Source: Sphingobacterium sp. UBA7855 (GTDB lineage Bacteria; Bacteroidota; Bacteroidia; Sphingobacteriales; Sphingobacteriaceae). Taken from it: a stretch of DNA of 64,000 nucleotides. Within the stretch, counting starts at the first letter, position 1. Each line of letters starts with the position of its first letter. Shown in pieces: positions 1 to 7,413 of this stretch. Location of the stretch: assembly GCA_002500745.1 (NCBI GenBank), contig DLST01000021.1, positions 1-64,000 of the forward strand, read 5' to 3'. A program made the position numbers and the translations under genes. The notes under the pieces are model-generated. The model was not told the DNA's origin, searched no databases, and saw nothing but the letters and a program-made list of their open reading frames with translations.

Positions 1-30
1 CACAGTTTAATTTACACTCCCCTGGAATCT

Positions 31-60
31 ACCGAAAGATCGATTATACGACCTTTCGGT
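31..60. repeat. Inverted repeat (12-bp arms, 6-nt loop)
   Basis: The arms pair over 12 positions with one mismatch as read on the plus strand. On the minus strand that mismatch becomes a G-U wobble, so the RNA hairpin is better when transcribed from the minus strand, the direction of the exbD-type gene that ends 130 bases away. No U-tract follows, so it is a poor intrinsic terminator. A 31-codon minus-strand open frame (7-102) runs through it; I do not consider that frame a supported gene. Confidence 0.45.
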
Positions 61-192
61 AAACTTATTATTGTCTATTTTATAGATATAAATCATTCCC
101 ATGTCTTTTGATGAAATTAATTGATTTTACCTATGAAAGGCTCGCTCAATAGCTTGTTTCAATGCATGGATAGGACATTGCTGAAATCAATG

Positions 193-738
193 CTACTGGA
201 GCACAGTGAGCAGTTGCTTTTCTTCTTCGATTTGTGTTTTACTGATCACATAACGTGCAATATGCTGACCCTTCAATTGATCGATCGTCTGAATAACATC
301 TTTTGTGCGCGCTTCTTTGCTAGGCTTAATCAATACAATCATGTCCTTTGTATCGGGCATAGAGCTTATCTTAGCTTTTAACTGTGCAATAACGCCTGAG
401 AGCCCTTTCTCGATATCTACCGGCACTTTTGAAGAGCTGATCGGTTTTTTAAAATCCCCATGATACCACATGAATTTTCCTTCGCCTAGAATGAGGGTCG
501 CCGTGCGGTTTTCATCAATAAGAACCGAACTTTCTACATCTGATTTACTTTTGTCTGGCATAGCAATATCCATTGCAGATGGTTTATTTAATGTTGTGGT
601 CAACATAAAGAATGTAATGAGAAGAAATGCGAGGTCTACCATGGCTGTTAAATCTACTTTAGGAGCCATTTTTCTGCTTCTTATTTTTTTCTTTCCCGTT
701 TCTTGCGTTTTTTGGTTTAATTCTGCCATGATTGTCAT
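193..738 (-). CDS. exbD: ExbD/TolR-family biopolymer transport protein
   Basis: ExbD proteins work with ExbB and TonB in the inner membrane to turn proton-motive force into energy for outer-membrane receptors. This 181-residue protein has the standard plan: a basic cytoplasmic N terminus, one membrane helix at about residues 31-50, and a periplasmic domain. Asp35 in the VDLAFLL stretch sits where the essential proton-carrying Asp of ExbD is found. The periplasmic part is longer than in E. coli ExbD, as is common in Bacteroidota. A second ATG at 727-729 (MAELN) is an equally plausible start. No exbB or tonB lies in the window; the upstream neighbourhood to the right is empty, so the gene may be a single unit or the last gene after a decayed region. 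It could serve SusC-type receptors such as the one at 9534, which is inference. Confidence 0.88.
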   Translation of the reverse strand: MTIMAELNQKTQETGKKKIRSRKMAPKVDLTAMVDLAFLLITFFMLTTTLNKPSAMDIAMPDKSKSDVESSVLIDENRTATLILGEGKFMWYHGDFKKPISSSKVPVDIEKGLSGVIAQLKAKISSMPDTKDMIVLIKPSKEARTKDVIQTIDQLKGQHIARYVISKTQIEEEKQLLTVLQ

Positions 739-1348
739 TTTTAGGTTAACACGTTGTTATCACTCACTATTATGATGTCAAAGAAGAATAGATTCCACAG
801 TATTTTTTAAAAACTACGATTTTTCTCAAGAACTTACTGCGTTTTTCTTTTTAATTGTTGTTAATCACTTTTTTTATGCTATGTTTTAGTTTGTTAGTTG
901 TTGATCCGATTTGACCAATTCTCTTGTCATTTTGTCCTTTCAATCAATTTAGGGCGCTTGCTATGCTGTCGAAGTTTTTCTAGTGCTGTGCAAAAAAGCC
1001 CTTCAATGCTAATAGGCTTTTCTTGCGGAGTGGTGGGTAGTTACTTAACAACCGCCTTGGTCAGGGGTGCGTTTATAAATTGTTTTGTTATCTCTTTGTA
1101 CATAGTCGCCCGCTACTATTGGATACGAATACTTAGGCGCGTAAATGACACTACGACTCCTTAAAGTTATTTTGTCGTTTACTTTCAGACTTTTCAATTG
1201 TTGAAATTCATTAGAATTTTCCGAACCAAAACATAGTAAAAAATTGGAGTTTGTTCCCAATATAAAAATCACGGTTATACGTGGTAAAGGATATATCTTG
1301 AGGTAAGTTCTTAAGAAAGACTAAGGGAATAAATTGGGCTAAAATGCC
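739..1348. other. 610-bp intergenic region with possible decayed reading frames
   Basis: No convincing gene is present. On the minus strand a short open frame ends with protein-like sequence (a KPISIEGLF stretch at about 990-1020) and its TGA overlaps the ATG of a 14-codon frame; another frame at 1045-1272 (75 residues) matches nothing I recognise. These could be fragments of a decayed gene or chance. There is no promoter of the TTTG-N19-TAnnTTTG type that I can see. Confidence 0.4.
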
Positions 1349-1376
1349 AAAAGCCTTTCATTTCTGAAAGGCTTTT
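1349..1376 (-). terminator. Intrinsic terminator of tRNA-Ser copy 1
   Basis: A 12-bp stem (AAAAGCCTTTCA with its complement) and a 4-nt loop, directly 3' of the tRNA on the minus strand; the A/T-rich base of the stem supplies the U-tract. The same hairpin is repeated at 3956-3983. Confidence 0.8.
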
Positions 1377-1380
1377 TCTG

Positions 1381-1465
1381 CGGAGAGTGAGGGATTCGAA
1401 CCCCCGAACCTGTGACAGTTAACGGTTTTCAAGACCGCCGCATTCGACCACTCTGCCAACTCTCC
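1381..1465 (-). tRNA. tRNA-Ser(TGA), copy 1
   Basis: 85 nt with a perfect 7-bp acceptor stem (GGAGAGT/ACTCTCC), discriminator G, D arm, an anticodon loop CTTGAAA giving anticodon TGA, a long variable arm typical of class II tRNAs, and a canonical T arm with GGTTCGAATCC. CCA is not encoded. It is identical to the copy at 3988-4072. TGA reads UCA and, through wobble or modification, other UCN codons. Confidence 0.97.
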
Positions 1466-1469
1466 GCGA

Positions 1470-1500
1470 CAAAAGTAGAAATTTTGGGTAGAATTACAAA
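1470..1500 (-). promoter_or_regulatory. Bacteroidota promoter of tRNA-Ser copy 1
   Basis: Read on the minus strand: TTTG (1497-1500), a 19-bp spacer, then TACTTTTG (1470-1477), an exact match to the TTTG-N19-TAnnTTTG consensus. The tRNA 5' end follows four bases after the -7 box, so the transcript should have almost no leader. Confidence 0.85.
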
Positions 1501-1744
1501 ACTTATTTTACATTTTTCTGTGTTTAAAAGCAGTTTTAGGACTCTTAAATAGAAATGTACCTGAATACTAGTTGGTTATTTTTAGTGGTTGACCACCTTA
1601 AGATGTCATATTGGAGATAGCGGACTCTGCTTTGGACGATATGTCCGCTTTTAGATGCGATCATAATATTGTTTTAAGGTTATTTATTCCAATTTAAAAA
1701 GTAATCATGAACGTATTTTTAAGGAGCAAACATCATCCGATTTT

Positions 1745-2341
1745 TCAATTCCCGAACTGTCGTTCTAACTCCTGTAATTCAAAAATAACTTCGTTGATTG
1801 ATCGGTCAATTTTAGCGAGTTGTCTTTTACCCAGATAAAAGTATGAAAATAGAATCCAGCTATAGGTTGGAAGGTAAGTCAGTAAATAATATTGGAAACT
1901 AGCACCCGCTAGGATTTCCCTAAGATAGATCGAGATCGCTATCCCGAGAAGTAGATGATAAATCGGCATATTCCAATGAATTCTTTTCTTTCGAAAGGAA
2001 TCAAACTTTTGCCACTGTTGTAAATGTTCGGTAGGTAAAGCTGCTTCGTTGATCTGTTTGATTTTACGTGCAGTAGTCAACATTAAGTATGCCTGTATAA
2101 AGCAAAGGAAGGATACGATAAACATCGATGTGTACAATGAGAGCGTTTTATGCCTAAAATCAAGAAAATATGCCAGAGCAAGAATAATTAAACCTGTTAC
2201 AAGCAATAAAACAGCACCGGCTATTTCTTTCCTTATTAATTCTTGACGAAAGTTTTTGACCTTACTCAGGTGGTTTGGAGACAAGATATTTTGTTTGCTA
2301 TCCTGTTTCCAAAGATGTTGTAAATCGTTAAAGTCTTGCAT
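1745..2341 (-). CDS. Four-helix membrane protein, probable partner of the ECF sigma factor
   Basis: I do not recognise a named family. The 198-residue protein has a cytoplasmic N terminus of about 40 residues with a DLQHLWKQ stretch, four predicted membrane helices (about 41-60, 69-88, 124-141, 152-170) and a charged C-terminal tail. Its ATG lies inside the sigma-factor gene (14-bp overlap), so the two are translationally coupled. Bacteroidota often place an unclassified membrane protein with an N-terminal leucine/tryptophan motif right after an ECF sigma gene; the likely role is to hold the sigma factor at the membrane. That role is inferred from position only: there is no zinc-binding HxxxCxxC motif and no FecR-like domain. 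Confidence 0.72.
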   Translation of the reverse strand: MQDFNDLQHLWKQDSKQNILSPNHLSKVKNFRQELIRKEIAGAVLLLVTGLIILALAYFLDFRHKTLSLYTSMFIVSFLCFIQAYLMLTTARKIKQINEAALPTEHLQQWQKFDSFRKKRIHWNMPIYHLLLGIAISIYLREILAGASFQYYLLTYLPTYSWILFSYFYLGKRQLAKIDRSINEVIFELQELERQFGN

Positions 2342-2822
2342 ATTTATGGAAAATTTCGGTTAATTCTTTTTTAATTCTATGGATTTTTACACGGAGATTA
2401 TTCTCTGTAATTCCCGTAATTTCTGCTATTTGCTCATAAGGTTTTTCATCTAATACCAATGTGATTAGTACCCTATCAGCTTCTTTTAGTTTGCTGATGC
2501 ATTTGTACAGCATATCAATCTGCTGTACTTTGTCATACGATGATTCCTCTGGTATTTCGATGCAGCTTGTGTCGGTCATTTTTTTTAAATGTTGATGTTT
2601 TTTTCGCATACTCGTCAAGCAATTATTGATCGCTATTCTGTAGATCCAGGTACCCAATTTGGCATCGTTGCGAAAACTGTCGAGTTTTTTCCATACAGTA
2701 ATGAAGGTCTCTTGAATTAAATCTTCTGCATTATCTCGGTCTCCAGTATAACTGAGGCATAGCTTGCGGATGGCCGGTGCATATTCTTTGTAAATAATCT
2801 CAAAGTTTTCTTTGTTGGTCAT
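2328..2822 (-). CDS. ECF-type RNA polymerase sigma factor
   Basis: 164 residues, the usual length for an ECF sigma factor. Sigma region 2 covers about residues 10-75, with AEDLIQETFITVWKKLDSF (core-RNAP binding) and GTWIYRIAINNCL (-10 recognition). Region 4 is at about 100-155, with a helix-turn-helix around YEQIAEITGITENNLRVKIHR that would contact the distal promoter element. It follows the hydrolase gene by 4 bp and overlaps the next gene by 14 bp, so the three form one operon. The trigger for this sigma factor is unknown. The operon sits between duplicated tRNA-Ser genes. Confidence 0.93.
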   Translation of the reverse strand: MTNKENFEIIYKEYAPAIRKLCLSYTGDRDNAEDLIQETFITVWKKLDSFRNDAKLGTWIYRIAINNCLTSMRKKHQHLKKMTDTSCIEIPEESSYDKVQQIDMLYKCISKLKEADRVLITLVLDEKPYEQIAEITGITENNLRVKIHRIKKELTEIFHKYARL

Positions 2823-2826
2823 CGGG

Positions 2827-3729
2827 TTATTTTAAAAATGTGTCTAGTTCTTTAAAAAACCATATTGGCTGATCATGAATAATAAAATGCTTACTGTTGG
2901 TATTGTGTAAAGGTAGCTTTTTCACATACTTATATTGCTTGGAAAGTATCTGCTGCGATTTTTCCAGCGTTTCGTACTTACTACCCAGTACCAAAACGGC
3001 TATGGTAATTTTAGCAAGATCCTGACGGATATCCGTTGTCATCATTTTATAAAAAGCAGATGCTAATGTAACTCTATCGCTCTGTATTTGCCATTCGGCT
3101 ATTGTTTTGGCTTTTATACAATCGGATACCAGCTGTCGTGTTATATTTTCAGCATTTACACTAAGTTGCTGGTCTCCCATTGAAGTAAATTGTGCGATAA
3201 GCGCATCTTTATCGACAAACTTTTTCACTTCCTCTACACTTGTATTTGGGGTCTGCATACCCGGGTAGAACGGTACTCCGTCCACAACGATAACTTTTTG
3301 AAATAGGGAGGGTGCATTGCTTGCGATCCAGAGACTCAAAAAGCCTCCTAAACTATGGCCTGGAAGAATCGGATTTTGCAATTTTTTTGCCTTTGTATAT
3401 GCTATGATTTCATTGCGCATAGTCTCAAGCAATGCTTCTTTAATCGCTGCTTGTCCTGCGAAGCCAGGAAGTGTAAACACGTGACATTCGTATTTATCTT
3501 TTAAGTGATTGACAGTTTCTCTCCATACGGTTCCACTACAGCTATATCCTGGAGTAAGAATGATTGGTGTTCTTGTTCCATAGATGCTGACTTGAAAATC
3601 ATATTTTTTTTGTGCAAATGCCGATCCGCAAATTATGAGTAAAAGTATTGAAATACCGACTTTGGTGAAATGGCTTAAATAGTTCGGTAGATCTTTATTG
3701 ATGCGAAGAACAATAGTTTTCATAAGCAT
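2827..3729 (-). CDS. Exported alpha/beta-hydrolase
   Basis: 300 residues with an N-terminal hydrophobic segment (about 24-38) ending in GSAFAQ, a typical signal-peptidase I site, so it should act in the periplasm or beyond. The nucleophile elbow GHSLGG is at 124-129 (Ser126). The oxyanion-side loop TPGYSCSG is at 59-66 and the catalytic His is probably His281 in SKHFIIHDQP. The acid residue cannot be placed with confidence. The fold includes esterases, lipases and haloperoxidase-like enzymes; the substrate cannot be read from sequence. It is the first gene of an operon with an ECF sigma factor 4 bp downstream, an unusual pairing. Two ATGs (3729 and 3723) are possible starts. Confidence 0.85.
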   Translation of the reverse strand: MLMKTIVLRINKDLPNYLSHFTKVGISILLLIICGSAFAQKKYDFQVSIYGTRTPIILTPGYSCSGTVWRETVNHLKDKYECHVFTLPGFAGQAAIKEALLETMRNEIIAYTKAKKLQNPILPGHSLGGFLSLWIASNAPSLFQKVIVVDGVPFYPGMQTPNTSVEEVKKFVDKDALIAQFTSMGDQQLSVNAENITRQLVSDCIKAKTIAEWQIQSDRVTLASAFYKMMTTDIRQDLAKITIAVLVLGSKYETLEKSQQILSKQYKYVKKLPLHNTNSKHFIIHDQPIWFFKELDTFLK

Positions 3730-3955
3730 TGAATTTAAAATTAGTAATTATGGTTTTCTAGAATATTGTGCCTATTAGATGTTATGAATTACAGATTATT
3801 ACATAAAGGAATGAAAAAAGTGAAAAAGATTGCATGTGGCTAGGAAGAGTTGTGTGAAATGTTGTTTTCTTGTAGGTAACGCTCTGATAATTCGAATGGA
3901 ATGGTACGATAAGAAAATTGATCTTTTGATGGGGGAGAATAAAGGAGCAAAAGCA

Positions 3956-3983
3956 AAAAGCCTTTCATTTCTGAAAGGCTTTT
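3956..3983 (-). terminator. Intrinsic terminator of tRNA-Ser copy 2
   Basis: Identical to 1349-1376: 12-bp stem, 4-nt loop, directly 3' of the tRNA on the minus strand. Confidence 0.8.
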
Positions 3984-3987
3984 TATG

Positions 3988-4072
3988 CGGAGAGTGAGGG
4001 ATTCGAACCCCCGAACCTGTGACAGTTAACGGTTTTCAAGACCGCCGCATTCGACCACTCTGCCAACTCTCC
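3988..4072 (-). tRNA. tRNA-Ser(TGA), copy 2
   Basis: 85 nt, identical in every base to the copy at 1381-1465: acceptor GGAGAGT/ACTCTCC, anticodon TGA, long variable arm, no encoded CCA. Its promoter (4077-4107) keeps both consensus boxes, so both genes should be expressed. Confidence 0.97.
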
Positions 4073-4076
4073 GCGA

Positions 4077-4107
4077 CAAAAGTAGAAATTCTGAATAGAT
4101 TTACAAA
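4077..4107 (-). promoter_or_regulatory. Bacteroidota promoter of tRNA-Ser copy 2
   Basis: Minus strand TTTG (4104-4107), 19-bp spacer, TACTTTTG (4077-4084). The boxes are identical to copy 1 while the spacer has four differences, which points to selection on the boxes. Confidence 0.85.
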
Positions 4108-4167
4108 ACTTATTTCTCGGAGATAGGCTTAGCGTTTGAAAATGAGCTAGATTATTTTTCTAAAAGC

Positions 4168-5052
4168 TTATGCAGGTATAATTTCAAGGCAATGCTTTCG
4201 GATATTGGCAGCAATTTTATCGATAGGTAAATCGTCTTGATCTATACCAAATGGTTCTTCAATGGATTCTCCAATCAATTCAAGAGACGCCAAAACATAT
4301 AAGATAAAGGGGACGGCAATTACAACAAAATAACCAATCGAAAAAACATAACCTACAGGCAGGGTCATGGTATAGAAAATAATAAACTTCTTAATAAATG
4401 CACTATAGGCCAAAGGAATCGGCGTGTTTTTAATTCGTTCACAGGCGCCACAAACATGCGTCATTGCAACTATTTCCTCATTTAGGATAATAAGTTGATC
4501 GCCACTTATTGTTTTGGCTTTATAAAGATCGTTGATTTTGTGAAAGATCATATTTGACACTTGGTTTGGTCCATGCTTTTTATTATCCAATGCCTTCAAT
4601 TCGGGATGTTCATTTTCATCTAGCATAAACTTGGTGTAGTCCGATCTTAAGAAATCATAAAGTGTCTCAGCGAATAGCGGTACTGCTTTTCTGAAAAAAC
4701 TTCGGTTAACCTTATCATCCGTTTCTAACATTGCATTCAATTTATAGGACAAGGCTCTACTGACATTGGTTAAATTACCCCATTGTTTTCGGGCTTCCCA
4801 CCAACGGTCATAGGCCGAGTTTGTACGAAAAACAAGTAAGAGCGAGATGACAAAACCAAGGAGATTGTGGACGATGGTAATATTCTTTACCCAACTCTTT
4901 TCATTTAATTTAAGGAATTCCAATTCTACAAAGGCTATCGCCCAGGAATAAAAAGCAATTAAAATAAGGAATGGCAGTAACTTTTTGAAAGTATCTGATT
5001 TATGCAATTTGAAAGTTGCCGAAAGCCAGTCTTTGGGGTTGTATACGATCAT
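4168..5052 (-). CDS. Bestrophin-family channel protein
   Basis: 294 residues. It has the features of bacterial bestrophins: an N terminus with NPKDW, first membrane helix around PFLILIAFYSWAI, then helix HNLLGFVISLLLVFRTNSAY followed by the conserved DRWWEARKQWG stretch, and a later membrane pair (TMTLPVGYVFSIGYFVVIAVPFI, given here as one hydrophobic region near residues 225-250) ending in the family-typical GxxIEEPFGxDxxDLP stretch. Bestrophins form pentameric anion or cation channels; the well-studied Klebsiella homologue conducts cations. ATG at 5050-5052 is chosen over an in-frame TTG two codons upstream. It is divergent from the lysozyme gene at 5120, with only 67 bp between them. Confidence 0.92.
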   Translation of the reverse strand: MIVYNPKDWLSATFKLHKSDTFKKLLPFLILIAFYSWAIAFVELEFLKLNEKSWVKNITIVHNLLGFVISLLLVFRTNSAYDRWWEARKQWGNLTNVSRALSYKLNAMLETDDKVNRSFFRKAVPLFAETLYDFLRSDYTKFMLDENEHPELKALDNKKHGPNQVSNMIFHKINDLYKAKTISGDQLIILNEEIVAMTHVCGACERIKNTPIPLAYSAFIKKFIIFYTMTLPVGYVFSIGYFVVIAVPFILYVLASLELIGESIEEPFGIDQDDLPIDKIAANIRKHCLEIIPA

Positions 5053-5119
5053 ACACAAAAATATAAATTGTTGCGAAAATTTTGCGAGTTAATTGCTATT
5101 GCCGTAACTTCATCGTGCT

Positions 5120-5968
5120 ATGGCACAACAGCGATCAAAAAGAAAGAAAACAAGTACAAAAGGAAGTCAGGTTAGTGGAACAAGGTGGATTTGGATGATA
5201 GCAGGAATGGTGGTGTTTTTCCTCTGTTTTTTTGTGTGGCATTATCGGGCTGGAATTATATACTATTTTCGCATGGCTACTTCCAAAGACAAGTCTTTGA
5301 CGAAGGAAGCTAAATATGATATTCGTAATATTGAGATTATGAGCAAGCACGATGATAAGGTGTTTGGCATAGACGTGTCTACCTATCAGGAAGAAATAGA
5401 TTGGCAAAATGTAAACACCATTAATGATCACTTTCCGATAGACTTTGTGTTTATCAGGGCGACAATGGGTGAAAAAGGAATTGATGATAAGTTTAGCCGA
5501 AACTGGAGTAAAACAGAAAATAGGGCGATTTTGAGAGGAGCTTATCATTATTTCAGACCCAACGAGAACTCAGTGAAGCAGGCTAAAAATTTTATTCGAA
5601 AGGTTAAACTTCAACCTGGAGACCTGCCACCAGTTTTGGATATTGAGGAGCATCCCAAACAACAATCTATGGATAGTTTGAAAGTTGGGCTAAGACGTTG
5701 GCTTGATGAAGTAGAAACCCACTATAAGGTAAAACCAATTCTTTATTCCGGAGATAAGTTTTATAGTGATTTTCTGGAAAAGGAATTTGCAGCTTATACC
5801 TTGTGGATTGCAAATTACAATTTTTGGGTCGAGAACCCCAAAGAGCATTGGACTTTCTGGCAATTTTCTGAAAAAGGTACCGTACAAGGGATTCAGGGAA
5901 ATGTTGATCTCAATATATATAATGGTAAAATTGAGGAATTGGAAAAGCTCCTTATTCCTTTTAAATAA
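5120..5968 (+). CDS. Membrane-anchored GH25 lysozyme (muramidase)
   Basis: 282 residues: a lysine/arginine-rich cytoplasmic start, one membrane helix at about 22-41, a linker, and a GH25 catalytic domain from about residue 80. Family motifs are present: GIDVSTYQ (Asp85), FVFIRATMG, RGAYHYFRP and LPPVLDIEEH with Asp174 and Glu176 as the expected catalytic pair, and YSGDKFY near the end. GH25 enzymes cut the beta-1,4 bond between MurNAc and GlcNAc in peptidoglycan. The N-terminal anchor means it faces the periplasm and probably acts on the cell's own wall rather than as a phage endolysin. It is followed after 8 bp by the rhodanese gene. Confidence 0.92.
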   Translation: MAQQRSKRKKTSTKGSQVSGTRWIWMIAGMVVFFLCFFVWHYRAGIIYYFRMATSKDKSLTKEAKYDIRNIEIMSKHDDKVFGIDVSTYQEEIDWQNVNTINDHFPIDFVFIRATMGEKGIDDKFSRNWSKTENRAILRGAYHYFRPNENSVKQAKNFIRKVKLQPGDLPPVLDIEEHPKQQSMDSLKVGLRRWLDEVETHYKVKPILYSGDKFYSDFLEKEFAAYTLWIANYNFWVENPKEHWTFWQFSEKGTVQGIQGNVDLNIYNGKIEELEKLLIPFK

Positions 5969-5976
5969 AAGAATAT

Positions 5977-6709
5977 ATGTATAGATTTTTTATCTCACTA
6001 TTTTGCATTTGTTTTTTATCCGTGTTTAATCAAAGGCAATTGCAGGCAAAACCAAAATTACGCCAAGGTATCCAACAACAATTCCCTTCCAATCCGCCCC
6101 TATTAACACTGAATAAGTTTAAAAAGCTGTGTAATGTTGAAAATATTCAGATGCTTGATACCCGATCGTGCGACGAGTTTTTGGAGGGATTCGTCCCAAA
6201 TTCTATTAATATTAGTTTTGAAGGCCCGTTTGATCATTTTCTCACGCAAGTTTTCCCCACCAAAGACCAAAAAGTTTTTGCTAATCACTGATTTGGAAAA
6301 TAGTGAGGCTGTCATCGATCATTTGATAAAATTAGGGTATTTCCATATTGTTGGAGTTTTGGAAGGGGGGATTGAAACATGGAAGAGTAAAGAGACTGTA
6401 GCGTCTATACGTAACATTAGAGCACAGGAATTTGATAAAAAATCAGTTCAGGGTCATATTGTAGATGTAAGGACAGAGAAAGAATTTAAAAGTGGACATA
6501 TTGACAATGCAATGAATATTCCCTTAACAGCTTTAGTTAATTTTGATTTTAAGCTTAGAAAAGATGATCAGCAGCTGTATATATGTGGCCAATCGGGATA
6601 CAGGAGTACAGTAGCTTTATCTATTTTAAGCTTGAAAGGATTTAAAAATATATGCAATATCCAAGGCGGGTATAAAGCATTGCAAAATGAAGAAAAGGAG
6701 AATCAATAA
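5977..6709 (+). pseudogene. Double rhodanese-domain exported protein, reading frame broken near 6275-6280
   Basis: The first part (5977-6291) begins with a signal peptide (MYRFFISLFC, then QLQAKP) and a rhodanese domain with MLDTRSCDEFLEGFVPNSI. It stops at 6291. The homologous continuation, LLITDLENSEAVIDHLIKLG, is in the +1 frame and runs to 6709 through GVLEGGIETW and a second rhodanese domain with VDVRTEKEFKSGHI and the active loop CGQSGYR. Removing one T from the T5 run at 6275-6279 would join both into one protein of about 243 residues. The first domain lacks a catalytic Cys in its loop; the second keeps it. Rhodaneses move sulfane sulfur; together with the thioredoxin whose ATG overlaps the stop codon by one base this suggests periplasmic thiol or sulfur chemistry. 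The shift may be a true mutation or a base-calling error in a homopolymer. Confidence 0.8.
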
Positions 6710-7005
6710 TGGCTACTTTTGACCAGATTATTCAATCAAATTCGCTGGTTCTAGTGGATTTTTTTGCCACTTGGTGCGGTCCATGCCAGACTATGGCGCC
6801 GATTTTACAGGACCTTAAGGAATTTTATCAAGACGATTTGTCTATCATAAAGATTGACGTGGACAAGAATTCAAAAATTGCTTCTATTTTTAAGGTGAGT
6901 GGCGTACCTACTTTCGTGCTGTTTAAGGATGGGCAGCAAGTATGGCGACAGAGCGGAATGATTCCCAAAATGGAGTTACATAAATTGATCGATCAGGTAA
7001 AGTAA
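6709..7005 (+). CDS. Thioredoxin-family protein
   Basis: 98 residues with the classic active site WCGPC (Trp22, Cys23, Cys26), the PTFVLF segment holding the cis-proline, and no signal peptide, so it is cytoplasmic. It is slightly shorter than TrxA; the second thioredoxin at 55658 looks like the main TrxA. The ATG overlaps the rhodanese TAA by one base (TAATG), so translation is probably coupled, and the pair likely work together to reduce or transfer persulfides. A strong terminator follows at 7010. Confidence 0.93.
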   Translation: MATFDQIIQSNSLVLVDFFATWCGPCQTMAPILQDLKEFYQDDLSIIKIDVDKNSKIASIFKVSGVPTFVLFKDGQQVWRQSGMIPKMELHKLIDQVK

Positions 7006-7009
7006 ATCA

Positions 7010-7049
7010 AAAGATAAGGCGTCCAATCAAATTGGACGCCCTATCTTTT
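7010..7049 (+). terminator. Intrinsic terminator after the thioredoxin gene
   Basis: Stem with GGCGTCCAAT pairing to ATTGGACGCC around a 3-nt loop, extended by AAAGATA/TATCTTT. The symmetric A and T ends could let it act in both directions, since the small acidic-protein gene ends convergently at 7099. Confidence 0.85.
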
Positions 7050-7098
7050 AATGATACTTTGGTGTTTTTAATAGGTAGTGATATAGTACACTAAAATA

Positions 7099-7260
7099 TT
7101 AAAATTCATCTTCATCATCGAAGTCATCCAATCCTCCAATCGGGTCGATCTCAGTTAAATCGAAATCATCATCGAAATCATCATCATCGTCATCAGGACC
7201 GTTGAAAGATGCGAATTTTACTTCTTCAAAATCTTCGTTAGCTAAAGTTGCCGTGTTCAT
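7099..7260 (-). CDS. Small, highly acidic conserved-type protein (53 aa)
   Basis: A 53-codon gene too short for usual ORF cut-offs. The protein starts MNTATLANEDFEEVKFAS and then becomes almost wholly acidic: a run of six Asp, then FDDDFDLTEIDPIGG and a second Asp/Phe cluster at the end, giving Asp or Glu at close to half of all positions with Phe spaced every few residues. There is no signal peptide, Cys or membrane segment. AAGGAA lies about 20 bases ahead of the ATG and may be too far to be a ribosome site. Codon choice is clean, with alternating GAT/GAC, which argues for a real protein. I recall similar unnamed small acidic proteins from Sphingobacteriaceae but know of no function; charge mimicry of nucleic acid or binding a basic partner is speculation. 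Confidence 0.75.
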   Translation of the reverse strand: MNTATLANEDFEEVKFASFNGPDDDDDDFDDDFDLTEIDPIGGLDDFDDEDEF

Positions 7261-7413
7261 AAAATAATACTTTATTGTTCCTTATTCAATGCTGTAAAAT
7301 TAGAGAAGAAAACTATTTTTTAAAACTTTTTTTTAAAAAAATATAGTCATTTATTTTTCTGTTAATCAGTGTGTTGAATCGTATTTTGAAAATAAAAATT
7401 TATTTCATTTTAT

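Larger units (their letters stand above)
1349..1508. repeat. 160-bp direct repeat, copy 1 (tRNA-Ser with promoter and terminator)
   Basis: Matches 3956-4115 with five mismatches that I count by eye, in the same orientation, 2607 bp away. The repeat covers the terminator, the complete tRNA-Ser gene and its promoter. The tRNA and terminator parts are identical; the mismatches lie at 1378 and in the promoter spacer. The two copies bracket the hydrolase / sigma factor / membrane protein operon. Confidence 0.93.
3956..4115. repeat. 160-bp direct repeat, copy 2 (tRNA-Ser with promoter and terminator)
   Basis: Second copy of 1349-1508, same orientation, five mismatches by eye. Outside these limits the flanking sequences are unrelated. 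Recombination between the copies would remove 2.6 kb including the sigma-factor operon and leave one functional tRNA-Ser gene. Confidence 0.93.

Noticed and set aside
7..102. 31-codon minus-strand frame over the hairpin at the left edge
   Set aside because: Short, no homologue recognised and mostly made of inverted-repeat sequence.
898..1164. 88-residue plus-strand open frame in the gap after exbD
   Set aside because: Composition is not protein-like, no promoter or ribosome site, and the opposite strand reads better; not supported as a gene.
5120..5968. Phage endolysin reading of the GH25 gene
   Set aside because: It has a membrane anchor and no phage genes around it; a cell-wall enzyme of the host is the simpler reading.
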